Shown here one piece after another: positions 1 through 6,855 of a stretch of DNA of 11,351 nt (the first letter of the stretch is position 1; each line of letters begins with the position of its first letter). The position numbers and the translations under genes were made by a program. Origin of the DNA: an uncultured Clostridium sp. (GTDB lineage Bacteria; Bacillota; Clostridia; TANB77; CAG-508); NCBI GenBank assembly GCA_945937855.1, contig CAMEUC010000028.1, positions 1-11,351 on the forward strand, given 5' to 3'. The notes under the pieces were generated by a model. It was not told the DNA's origin. It worked only from the letters and a program-made list of their open reading frames with translations, and ran no database searches.

Positions 1-67
1 CGGTCGTCTTTTGATGTTTTTAATAAAGCAATTACTCATACAAATTACAATTTATAGAGGAGACAAA

Positions 68-604
68 ATGTTTAAAAAAGTTTGGAAACATTTTAAATTA
101 ATAACAAAACATAGATGGTATGTATTTAAACTTTCAATAAAAGCAGGTATCCCTTTTAGAGGATTTGTACATGATTTGTCGAAATATTCACCAGGAGAAT
201 TTATTGAAAGCTGTAAGTATTACCAAGGAAATAGAAGCCCAATAACAGTTGCAAGAAAAGAAAAAGGATATTCAGCAGCATGGTTACACCATAAAGGAAG
301 AAACAAGCATCATATAGAATATTGGTATGACTGGAATGCAAAAGAAACACCAGTAATTCCATATAAATATGCAGTAGAAATGCTATGTGACCATATTGCA
401 GCAGGAATAGTATATAAAGGGAAAGAATGGAATAAGGAATATCCTCTAAAATATTGGAATGAAATAGAAACAGTAAGAAGTTTATACAACCCTAAAACAG
501 AAAAATTTATAACAGTTATAAAAGAAGAAATTGCGAAAAATGGAATAGAAAAAATCATGAATAAAAAACACTTAAAAGAACAATATGAAAAATATTGCGA
601 ATAA
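68..604 (+). CDS. DUF5662 family protein (function unknown)
   Basis: Encodes 178 residues. I recognise it as the DUF5662 type, a family of unknown biochemical function sometimes mislabelled catalase. Visible hallmarks are a His-Asp pair in HDLSKYSPGEF (residues 35-45) and the histidine-rich block HHKGRNKHH (74-82). A later Asp-His (CDH) follows. Such spaced His/Asp residues suggest a metal site like that of HD-type hydrolases, but that is inference. No signal peptide or membrane segment is seen, so it is probably cytosolic. The ATG at 68 is chosen over the upstream ATG at 11 because it follows GAGGAGA at 57-63 and because the family starts at the basic, aromatic stretch FKKVWKHF. It stands alone, with a structured repeat separating it from lepA. 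Family assignment is fairly sure; function is not. Confidence 0.8.
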   Translation: MFKKVWKHFKLITKHRWYVFKLSIKAGIPFRGFVHDLSKYSPGEFIESCKYYQGNRSPITVARKEKGYSAAWLHHKGRNKHHIEYWYDWNAKETPVIPYKYAVEMLCDHIAAGIVYKGKEWNKEYPLKYWNEIETVRSLYNPKTEKFITVIKEEIAKNGIEKIMNKKHLKEQYEKYCE

Positions 605-625
605 TTTTAGATATTTAATTTGAAG

Positions 626-735
626 GTAGCCGCACGCAGGGGTTTTATTTTTCTTTTTTTAGGAGAATCTCAAGTAGGGATTACTTAGAGGAGCCTAAAA
701 AAAGAAAAATTGAACCCCAACGAGATGCGGCGGAC
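626..735 (+). repeat. Structured inverted-repeat element, copy A (upstream of lepA)
   Basis: A 110-base element that fills most of the gap before lepA. Its ends can pair: GCCGCA (629-634) with TGCGGC (726-731), plus GT (626-627) with AC (734-735). After an internal loop, GGGG (639-642) pairs with CCCC (715-718), continuing into an AT-rich stem of about 25 positions with two mismatches that runs to AGG/CCT near 661-663 and 693-695. The apical part holds a smaller hairpin (AAGTA/TACTT). The terminal motifs GTAGCCNNACGCAGGGG and CCCCRACGAGAT-NN-GGCGGRC recur in copy B at 2572-2720 in the opposite orientation. It ends only a few bases before the lepA ribosome-binding site, so it would lie in the lepA leader. 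It could be a structured RNA, a small non-autonomous mobile element, or a bidirectional terminator. I do not recognise a named class. Confidence 0.75.
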
Positions 736-752
736 TTTTGTAGGAGGCAAAA

Positions 753-2561
753 TTGGACAAGCAAAAATATATCAGAAACTTTAGTATAATAGCACATATA
801 GACCATGGAAAATCAACACTAGCAGACAGACTAATAGAAAAAACTGGGCTACTTAGCCAAAGAGAAATGGAAAGTCAAGTATTAGATAACATGGACTTAG
901 AGCGTGAAAGAGGAATAACAATAAAAGCACAAGCAGTAAGAATGAATTATAAAGCAAAAGATGGTAATGAGTACATATTAAATTTAATAGACACTCCTGG
1001 ACATGTAGACTTTAATTACGAAGTATCAAGAAGTTTAGCCGCATGTGAAGGGGCTATTTTGGTTGTAGATAGTAGTCAAGGAGTAGAGGCTCAAACACTT
1101 GCAAACGTATATTTAGCGCTAGATAATAACTTAGAAATATTACCAGTAATAAATAAAGTAGATTTGCCAAATGCAAGGCCAGATGAAGTAAAAAAAGAAA
1201 TAGAAGACGTAATTGGAATACCTGCAGAAGATGCGCCATGCATATCTGCAAAATCTGGTTTAAATATTGATGAAGTTTTAGAAAGAATAGTAACAGATTT
1301 TCCAGCACCAACTGGAGATAAAGAAAAACCATTAAAATGTTTAATATTTGATTCTTTTTATGATAATTACAAAGGAGCAGTAAGCTATGTAAGAGTAGTA
1401 GAAGGAACTGTAAAAACAGGTGATGAAATATTATTTATGGCTACAAATAAAAAATTTGTAATTACAGAACTTGGGTATTTAGAACCAGGAAGATATGCAC
1501 CAGCTGAAAAACTAGAAGCAGGGGAAGTTGGATATATTGTAGCAAGCATAAAAACAGTTAGTGACCTTCATGTAGGAGATACAATAACAAAAGTAAGTAA
1601 CCCAGCAGCAGAACCATTGCCAGGTTATAAAAAAGCAAATTCAATGGTGTATTGTGGACTATATCCATTAGATGGTGGAGATTATGAAAGATTAAAAGAT
1701 GCACTAGAAAAACTAAAATTAAATGATGCAGCTCTTGAATATGAACCAGAAACTTCAATTGCATTAGGATTTGGTTTTAGATGTGGATTTCTAGGATTAT
1801 TACACTTAGAAATAGTTCAAGAAAGGTTAGAGAGAGAGTTCGATTTAGACTTAATTACAACAGCACCATCAGTTATATATAAGGTATATAAACAAACTGG
1901 AGAAGTATTAGATATTTACAATCCAATAGATTTGCCACCAGCACAAAAAATTGCATATATTGAAGAACCAATAGTAAAAGCAGAAATATTACTTCCAAAA
2001 GAATATGTGGGGAATGTCATGGAGATATGCCAAAACCGACGAGGCACATATTTAGATATGAAATATATAGATGCTACAAGAGTAATACTTTACTATGAGC
2101 TTCCTTTAAATGAGATAATATACGATTTCTTTGATACATTAAAATCAAAAACAAAAGGGTATGCTTCTTTTGATTATGAATTTAGCACGTATAGAAAAGC
2201 AGATTTGGTTAAACTAGACATACATATACATAATGAACCAGTAGATGCATTATCATTTATAGTTCATAAAGACTCTGCTTATTCGAGAGGAAAGAAAATG
2301 ACAGAAAAATTAAAAACAGTTATACCAAGACAATTATTTGAAGTACCAATTCAAGCAGTAGTAGGAGGCAAAGTAATTGCAAGAGAAACAATATCAGCGA
2401 TGAGAAAAGATGTACTTGCAAAATGTTATGGTGGAGACGTAACAAGAAAGAAAAAGTTATTGGAGAAACAAAAGAAGGGCAAGAAAAAGATGAGACAAAT
2501 TGGTAATGTGGAGGTTCCACAAGAAGCATTTTTAGCTGTTTTAAAATTAGATGATGAATAA
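753..2561 (+). CDS. lepA: Elongation factor 4 (LepA), ribosome-associated GTPase
   Basis: LepA/EF4 is a translational GTPase that binds ribosomes and affects stalled or mistranslocated complexes and ribosome assembly. At 602 residues it is the usual family length. GTPase motifs are complete: AHIDHGKST (14-22), RGITI (53-57) with the switch I threonine, DTPGH (80-84) and NKVD (134-137). SAKSG follows later. Domain II, the EF-G-like domains III and V, and the LepA-specific C-terminal domain rich in Lys/Arg follow in order. The start is TTG at 753: AGGAGG at 742-747 lies five bases upstream, and MDKQKYIRNFSIIAHIDHG matches the family start. No CGG occurs in any frame of the gene. It is bracketed by two copies of a structured repeat in opposite orientation. 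Identification is certain; the TTG start is highly likely. Confidence 0.98.
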   Translation: MDKQKYIRNFSIIAHIDHGKSTLADRLIEKTGLLSQREMESQVLDNMDLERERGITIKAQAVRMNYKAKDGNEYILNLIDTPGHVDFNYEVSRSLAACEGAILVVDSSQGVEAQTLANVYLALDNNLEILPVINKVDLPNARPDEVKKEIEDVIGIPAEDAPCISAKSGLNIDEVLERIVTDFPAPTGDKEKPLKCLIFDSFYDNYKGAVSYVRVVEGTVKTGDEILFMATNKKFVITELGYLEPGRYAPAEKLEAGEVGYIVASIKTVSDLHVGDTITKVSNPAAEPLPGYKKANSMVYCGLYPLDGGDYERLKDALEKLKLNDAALEYEPETSIALGFGFRCGFLGLLHLEIVQERLEREFDLDLITTAPSVIYKVYKQTGEVLDIYNPIDLPPAQKIAYIEEPIVKAEILLPKEYVGNVMEICQNRRGTYLDMKYIDATRVILYYELPLNEIIYDFFDTLKSKTKGYASFDYEFSTYRKADLVKLDIHIHNEPVDALSFIVHKDSAYSRGKKMTEKLKTVIPRQLFEVPIQAVVGGKVIARETISAMRKDVLAKCYGGDVTRKKKLLEKQKKGKKKMRQIGNVEVPQEAFLAVLKLDDE

Positions 2562-2571
2562 CACTAAAGAC

Positions 2572-2720
2572 GCCCGCCAAATCTCGTCGGGGTTATATAT
2601 TTGTATTTTTATCGCTGCCCCATCCAAGAAAATGTAATTCACTTCGTTCAAACATTTTCTAAGGCGGTCACCCCGGAGTCGCTCTAAAAATAAAATATAT
2701 AAGCCCCTGCGTTTGGCTAC
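2572..2720 (-). repeat. Structured inverted-repeat element, copy B (downstream of lepA)
   Basis: A second, longer copy (149 bases) of the element at 626-735, in reverse orientation and starting ten bases after the lepA stop. Read on the minus strand, it begins GTAGCCAAACGCAGGGG and ends with CCCCGACGAGAT followed by TTGGCGGGC. The end stem is GCCAAA/TTTGGC where copy A has GCCGCA/TGCGGC, so both variable pairs change on both sides and stay paired. One outer pair works as G-U only on the minus strand, which suggests that strand is the RNA strand. The GGGG/CCCC stem and a long AT-rich stem follow (2593-2611 with 2685-2702). Inside is a separate 9-bp hairpin, AGAAAATGT/ACATTTTCT (2627-2635 with 2652-2660), that copy A lacks. 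The ends are conserved and the interior is not. Confidence 0.75.
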
Positions 2721-2762
2721 TGTATTTAATAAAATTAAAAATCATCTTGAGGAGGTATATAG

Positions 2763-3533
2763 ATGAATAAAAAAGAGAAAAATTTTGAAGAAGCATATCA
2801 AGACCAAATTGAAGGGCGAAATGCTGTACTAGAATTATTAGAAACCGGAAAAGATATTAACAAAATATTTATTGCAAGTGGAGAAAAACATGGTTCAATA
2901 AATAAAATAATATCTATGGCTAAAGAGAGAAGAGTTGTCATAGTAGAAGTTGACAAAGCGAAATTAAACCAAATGGCACAGTCAGATAATCATCAAGGAG
3001 TAATTGCAATAGTTCCACCTTTTGACTATTGTGAGGTAGAAGATATATTAAATTTAGCAGATAAAAAAAATGAAAAACCATTTATATTAATTCTAGATGG
3101 AATAGAAGATCCACATAATCTTGGATCAATAATAAGAACAGCAGAAACAGCAGGGGTTCATGGCATAATAATTCCAAAAAGAAGAGCTGCAACAGTAAAT
3201 AGTACAGTTTATAAAGTATCTGCCGGAGCAGTAGAACACATGAATATAGCAAGAGTGAACAATTTAAATGAAACAATAAAATATTTAAAAGACAATGGCA
3301 TTTGGGTATGTGGTACAGACATGGAGGCAAAAAATTATTACTACAATGAAAAATTTGATGGACCAATTGCAATAGTAATAGGAAGCGAAGGGTTTGGAAT
3401 GAGCAGACTGGTAAAAGAAAACTGTGACTTTTTAGTAAAAATCCCAATGAAAGGAAAAATAACTTCATTAAATGCTTCAGTATCTGCTGGAATAGTAATG
3501 TATGAAGTAGTAAAGCAAAGAAAAAATAATTAG
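2763..3533 (+). CDS. rlmB: 23S rRNA (guanosine-2251-2'-O)-methyltransferase family protein RlmB
   Basis: A SpoU/TrmH-family RNA ribose methyltransferase of 256 residues, the usual RlmB length. RlmB uses S-adenosylmethionine to methylate the 2'-OH of G2251 in the peptidyl-transferase centre of 23S rRNA. The N-terminal substrate-binding domain (about 13-90, starting IEGRNAVLELLETG) is followed by the knotted SPOUT domain. Its motifs are visible: motif 1 with the N and R of DPHNLGSIIRTAETAG, motif 2 in VIGSEGFGMS, and motif 3 in IPMKGKITSLNASVSAGI. The ATG at 2763 has GGAGG at 2751-2755. The next gene's ribosome site overlaps its stop codon, so rlmB and the ligase gene are probably co-transcribed. 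TrmH-family paralogues can share this architecture, so the exact target nucleotide is inferred. Confidence 0.92.
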   Translation: MNKKEKNFEEAYQDQIEGRNAVLELLETGKDINKIFIASGEKHGSINKIISMAKERRVVIVEVDKAKLNQMAQSDNHQGVIAIVPPFDYCEVEDILNLADKKNEKPFILILDGIEDPHNLGSIIRTAETAGVHGIIIPKRRAATVNSTVYKVSAGAVEHMNIARVNNLNETIKYLKDNGIWVCGTDMEAKNYYYNEKFDGPIAIVIGSEGFGMSRLVKENCDFLVKIPMKGKITSLNASVSAGIVMYEVVKQRKNN

Positions 3534-3546
3534 GAGGTATAAATTC

Positions 3547-5223
3547 ATGAAAAATGAGAATTTAAAATACTATGAAGTTACTAAAATAAATACAATCAAG
3601 GAAATGTTAGATTTAGCAGTAAAAGAAGCGGGAGATAAAACAGCATTTGAATATAAAAACAAAAAAGAGATAGTAAAAGTTTCATATAAAGAATTCAAAA
3701 ACGATACAAATTATTTAGGAACGGCTTTATCTACAATAGATATGTTAAAGAACCATATAGCAGTAGTAGGAGATAATAGCTATAACTGGCTTACTGTTTA
3801 TTTAACAGTATTACAATCTGATGGGGTTTTAGTTCCAGTAGATAAAGAATTAACATGTGAAGAAATTATAAATGTATTAAGAAACAGCGATAGTGAAGTT
3901 TTGTTCTACTCAAACAAATTTGAAAAATATATAGAAGAATTAAAAAAGGAATTACCAAAAATAAAATATTATATTGGATTTGAACAAAAAGAAGATAAAG
4001 AAAATATATTATCATATGATAAATTCATGGAAAAAGGGAAAAAAGAATATGAAGGAGGAAATACATCATTTACAAGTATAGAACATAAAGATACTAATGT
4101 ATTAAAATTATTAGTATATACATCAGGAACAACAGATGAGCCAAAAGGCGTTATGCTTTCAGAACATAATTTAGTTAGTTGTGTGTACTACGGACTTCAA
4201 GTTTCAACAGTTTATACTAAATGTTTATCAGTACTTCCATATCATCATACATACGAAGCTGTTGCAGGAATATTAGTAGCTCTACATAAACATGTTACAA
4301 TTTGCATAAATGATAGCTTAAAAAATGTATTAAAAAATTTACAATTATACAAACCAGATTACATATATTTAGTACCAGCTTTTGCAGAAGTATTTTATAA
4401 AAGTATATGGGCTAATGCTAAAAAAACAGGTAAAGAAACTGGTTTGAAAATATTAATAAAAGTAAGTGATGCTTTAAGAAAAATAGGAATAGATAAAAGG
4501 AAAACATTATTTAAATCAATACATGAGGCTTTTGGTGGAAACTTAAGAAAAATAGTAGTAGGTGGAGCACCTATAAGACCAGAATTAGGAAAATTCTTTG
4601 ATAGTATTGGAATAAACTTAATAAATGGTTATGGAATAACAGAATGTTCACCACTTGTTAGTGCAAATATGGATGACTTTAATGATCCATCAACTGTTGG
4701 TATAGTTCTTCCATGCTGTGAAATAAAATTTGAAAATGTTACACCAGAGGGTGACGGAGAAATTTGTGTAAAAGGCGACATTGTTATGATGGGATATTAT
4801 AAAGACCCAGTACGTACAGAAAAAGTATTAAAAGACGGATGGTTTAACACAGAAGACTATGGAAGAATGAATGAACATGGACAATTAATAATAAACGGAA
4901 GAAAGAAAAATGTAATTGTTTTAAGTAATGGCAAAAATATTTATCCAGAAGAAATAGAAAATTATGTTTTAAGAATACCATATATATCAGAAGCAATTGT
5001 AAAAGGAGTAAAAAATAATGTAGGCCAAGAAGTTGCATTATGTGCGGAAGTATTCTTAAATAAAGAAAAAGTTGAAGAATTAGAAATAGAAAATGTAGAG
5101 GAAACATTAAAAAAAGACATTGCAAAAGTTACAAAAGAATTACCACTATATAAACATATTGCGGATGTGGAAATAAGAAAAACTGAATTTAACAAAACAA
5201 CAACAAATAAAATTAAAAGATAA
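3547..5223 (+). CDS. AMP-binding acyl-CoA (or acyl-ACP) synthetase-like ligase
   Basis: A 558-residue member of the ANL adenylating superfamily, closest in layout to long-chain fatty acid-CoA ligases. These enzymes activate a carboxylate with ATP to the acyl-adenylate and transfer it to a thiol. The phosphate-binding loop reads YTSGTTDEPKGV; other core motifs are GYGITECSPL, GWFNTEDYG and the hinge/C-terminal block NGRKKNVIVLSNGKNIYPEEIE. The C terminus has a lysine in KTTTNKIKR at the position of the usual catalytic lysine. The loop carries Asp where Gly or Ser is usual (SGTT[GS]xPKG), a mild oddity. No membrane segment is seen. The ATG at 3547 is 13 bases after rlmB, with its ribosome site on the rlmB stop; the hemolysin III-type gene follows after 16 bases. 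Substrate cannot be read from the sequence. Confidence 0.88.
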   Translation: MKNENLKYYEVTKINTIKEMLDLAVKEAGDKTAFEYKNKKEIVKVSYKEFKNDTNYLGTALSTIDMLKNHIAVVGDNSYNWLTVYLTVLQSDGVLVPVDKELTCEEIINVLRNSDSEVLFYSNKFEKYIEELKKELPKIKYYIGFEQKEDKENILSYDKFMEKGKKEYEGGNTSFTSIEHKDTNVLKLLVYTSGTTDEPKGVMLSEHNLVSCVYYGLQVSTVYTKCLSVLPYHHTYEAVAGILVALHKHVTICINDSLKNVLKNLQLYKPDYIYLVPAFAEVFYKSIWANAKKTGKETGLKILIKVSDALRKIGIDKRKTLFKSIHEAFGGNLRKIVVGGAPIRPELGKFFDSIGINLINGYGITECSPLVSANMDDFNDPSTVGIVLPCCEIKFENVTPEGDGEICVKGDIVMMGYYKDPVRTEKVLKDGWFNTEDYGRMNEHGQLIINGRKKNVIVLSNGKNIYPEEIENYVLRIPYISEAIVKGVKNNVGQEVALCAEVFLNKEKVEELEIENVEETLKKDIAKVTKELPLYKHIADVEIRKTEFNKTTTNKIKR

Positions 5224-5239
5224 AACAGGGAGGATTTAA

Positions 5240-5914
5240 ATGCAAAGAACAAAACTTGCAGATAGAATACTTCCAACATATACAAAAGGTGAAGAAATAT
5301 TTAATATGACTTCACATATTGTTGGAGGAGCATTAGGAATTGTTGCAACTACTTTATGCGTAATTATGGCAGCACTTAACCATAATGTATATGGAATAGT
5401 AAGTGGAGCAATTTATGGCTCTACAATGATTTTACTATATACAATATCCAGCATTTATCATGGACTAAGTCCAAAGGGAACTTCAAAAAAGGTTTTCCAA
5501 GTATTAGACCATTGCTCAATATATTTGTTAATAGCAGGCTCATATACACCTGTTGCATTATGTACAATAAGGGAAGTTAGTCCTTTTTATGGCTGGCTAA
5601 TTTTTGGAATAATATGGGGAGCAGCAGCTTTAGGCATAACACTAAATGCAATAGATTTACAAAGTACTAAAAAGTTTTCAATGATATGTTATTTACTAAT
5701 GGGTTGGTGTATTATATTTAAATTTGACTTATTATTACAAGCAATGGACAAAAATGGAATAATACTTATGGTAGCAGGAGGAATAGCTTATACAATAGGC
5801 GCAATTTTGTATGGAATAGGTAAAAAGAAAAAGTATTTTCACTCAATTTTCCATTTGTTTATAGTATTAGGAAGCCTACTACAATTTTTCTCAATATTGT
5901 TCTATGTAATGTAA
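5240..5914 (+). CDS. Hemolysin III / PAQR-family integral membrane protein
   Basis: Encodes 224 residues, typical for the bacterial Hly-III branch of the PAQR superfamily. It is strongly hydrophobic, with about seven predicted membrane segments and a short basic N terminus. Family signatures are visible: SSIYHGLSP with the metal-binding His, FQVLDHCSIYLLIAGSYTP in the middle, and the final HSIFHLF with paired histidines. The superfamily is linked to zinc-dependent hydrolase or receptor activity in eukaryotes; the bacterial role is unclear despite the hemolysin name. The ATG at 5240 follows GGGAGGA. It is probably the last gene of the rlmB-ligase-hlyIII run, since a long hairpin starts 21 bases after its stop. 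No CGG is present in any frame. Confidence 0.92.
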   Translation: MQRTKLADRILPTYTKGEEIFNMTSHIVGGALGIVATTLCVIMAALNHNVYGIVSGAIYGSTMILLYTISSIYHGLSPKGTSKKVFQVLDHCSIYLLIAGSYTPVALCTIREVSPFYGWLIFGIIWGAAALGITLNAIDLQSTKKFSMICYLLMGWCIIFKFDLLLQAMDKNGIILMVAGGIAYTIGAILYGIGKKKKYFHSIFHLFIVLGSLLQFFSILFYVM

Positions 5915-5934
5915 GAATAAAATTTAAAAAGGTC

Positions 5935-5989
5935 ATGCACTTTTATTTTTCTAAAACATATAATTTGTTATAGAAAAATGGGGGTGCAT
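5935..5989 (+). promoter_or_regulatory. 19-bp hairpin that sequesters the sigK ribosome-binding site
   Basis: Arms at 5935-5953 and 5971-5989 pair over all 19 positions on the + strand transcript, using four G-U pairs; the minus strand would have A-C mismatches there, so the + RNA is the folded form. The loop is 17 bases. The 3' arm contains GGGGGTG (5980-5986), a Shine-Dalgarno match eight bases before the TTG start of sigK, so transcripts carrying both arms should hide it. The following bases are only moderately T-rich, so it may also terminate the upstream operon. Confidence 0.6.
5937..5964 (+). promoter_or_regulatory. Candidate sigma-E/sigma-K type sporulation promoter for sigK
   Basis: CATATAAT at 5957-5964 differs at one position from the sporulation sigma-E -10 consensus CATACAAT and fits the CATA core of sigma-K promoters. 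GCACTTT at 5937-5943 is a partial -35 match (five of seven to KMATATT) at 13-base spacing. The box lies in the loop of the hairpin at 5935-5989, so a start near 5971 would drop the 5' arm and free the sigK ribosome site. The assignment rests on motif similarity only. Confidence 0.4.
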
Positions 5990-5994
5990 TTTAT

Positions 5995-6692
5995 TTGCTA
6001 CTTTTTTTTACAGGTCTTTTAACATTTTTAAAGACAACTTTTTTTATGGTGGGGTATATTTCAAATAATAATTTATTTCCAGAACCATTAAGTGCTGAGG
6101 AGGAAAAAATATATTTAGAAAAATTAGCTAATGGAGATGAAAATGCAAGAAATATATTAATAGAAAAAAACTTAAGATTAGTAGCACATGTTTGCAAAAA
6201 ATATAATATTCCAAATTTAGACCAAGACGATTTAATATCAATGGGAACAATAGGTCTAATAAAAGGAATAAATAGTTTTAATTTAGATAAAGGTGTAAGA
6301 CTTGCAACATATGTGGCAAGATGTATAGAAAATGAAATATTAATGTATTTAAGAAGTACAAAGAAATTGCGGAGCTGAGGTATATTTAAACGAACCAATA
6401 GGAAAAGACAAAGATGATAATGAAATAACACTACTTGATGTAATAGAAAATGACGAAATGAATATAGAAGATGAAATAGACTTAAAATTACGAGTAAAAG
6501 AACTATGTGAAAAGATGAAAAAAATATTGAAAGAAAGAGAAAGGCTAATAATAGAATTAAGATTTGGACTTCGGAGGCAAAAAACCAAAAACACAAAACG
6601 AAGTAGCAAAAATACTGGGAATATCACGCTCCTATGTATCCAGAATAGAGAAAAAAGCAATAGGAAAATTAAATGGGGAAATAAGCAATTAA
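5995..6692 (+). CDS. sigK: Pro-sigma-K, mother-cell sporulation sigma factor, with two +1 frameshifts at CGGA
   Basis: Sigma-K directs late mother-cell transcription during sporulation. Reading from TTG at 5995 with +1 shifts at 6370 and 6572 gives 231 residues, close to pro-sigma-K length. The first 20 residues are a hydrophobic pro-sequence ending just before YISNNN, matching the SpoIVFB cleavage position in Bacillus pro-sigma-K; this supports the TTG start. Region 2 is intact (LRLVAHVCKKYN, DLISMGTIGLIKGI, ARCIENEILMYLR). The second segment gives EVYLNEPIGKDKDDNEITLLDV, and the third gives KTQNEVAKILGISRSYVSRIEKKA, the region 4.2 helix-turn-helix. There are no other stops or decay. Without shifting, the product ends at TGA 6376 after 127 residues. 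The skin-type insertion region (ENEI) is uninterrupted. It is either recoded or very recently broken; I favour recoding because mutS shares the break motif. Confidence 0.85.
6370..6373 (+). other. CGGA +1 frameshift site 1 in sigK
   Basis: Zero frame reads TTG-CGG-AGC-TGA, ending the protein. Skipping the C gives TTG-GGA-GCT-GAG and continues as KKLGAEVYLNEP, which aligns without gaps to the sigma-K stretch KKTKxEVxLxDP. A shift at the UGA instead (KKLRSEV, as in sigma-E) would also fit, so the exact slip point here is ambiguous by sequence alone. Confidence 0.75.
6572..6575 (+). other. CGGA +1 frameshift site 2 in sigK
   Basis: Zero frame reads CTT-CGG-AGG-CAA and then encodes sequence unrelated to any sigma factor up to TGA at 6740. 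Dropping one base of CGGA gives RFGL-GGKKP-KTQNEVA, with the exact five-residue spacing seen between RFGL and KTQ in sigma-K and sigma-E. Both frames stay open nearby, so the need to shift is shown by homology rather than by a close stop codon. Confidence 0.85.
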
Positions 6693-6695
6693 AAA

Positions 6696-6737
6696 CCACC
6701 CTAACAATTCAGTCAATTGACATCATTGTCAGGGTGG
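6696..6737. terminator. Hairpin terminator after sigK
   Basis: CCACCCTAACAAT (6696-6708) pairs with ATTGTCAGGGTGG (6725-6737), 13 positions with one A-C mismatch on the + strand that becomes G-U on the minus strand. The loop contains the palindrome GTCAATTGAC. It begins three bases after the sigK stop. The + side lacks a strong T run, while the minus strand has five Ts, so it may work in both directions. Confidence 0.6.
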
Positions 6738-6759
6738 GGTGACATTATTTGTACTGTTA

Positions 6760-6789
6760 TTAACATAAAAATTCAAATATGTGTAAAAT
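6760..6789 (+). promoter_or_regulatory. Candidate vegetative promoter for miaB-mutS
   Basis: TTAACA at 6760-6765 and TAAAAT at 6784-6789 are each one base off the sigma-A consensus, with an 18-base spacer. They lie after the sigK terminator and about 60 bases before the miaB ribosome-binding site. In such AT-rich sequence chance matches are common. Confidence 0.45.
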
Positions 6790-6855
6790 ACAAAAATGAA
6801 TATTGAAAAAATTGTAAAAATGTATTACAATATAGCAGAAAATGGAGGAATAATT

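Noticed and set aside
626..2720. CRISPR array or tRNA/rRNA genes
   Set aside because: There are only two copies of the repeat, inverted and about 2 kb apart; no spacer-repeat periodicity and no tRNA cloverleaf or rRNA sequence were seen anywhere in the window.
6325..6345. skin-like element interrupting sigK
   Set aside because: The usual insertion region (ENEI codons) is continuous here.
6370..6378. RF2-type +1 frameshift at the UGA in sigK as the general mechanism
   Set aside because: It could fit site 1 (KLRSEV), but sites 2 and 3 have no stop codon at the shift, so it cannot explain all three; CGGA can.
5995..6742. sigK as an ordinary pseudogene, or as two separate ORFs (5995-6378 and 6458-6742)
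   Set aside because: The only defects are the two +1 breaks at CGGA; all motifs are intact in the recoded reading, and the tail of the 6458 ORF has no sigma-factor similarity. A recent pseudogene cannot be fully excluded, but it does not explain the shared motif with mutS.
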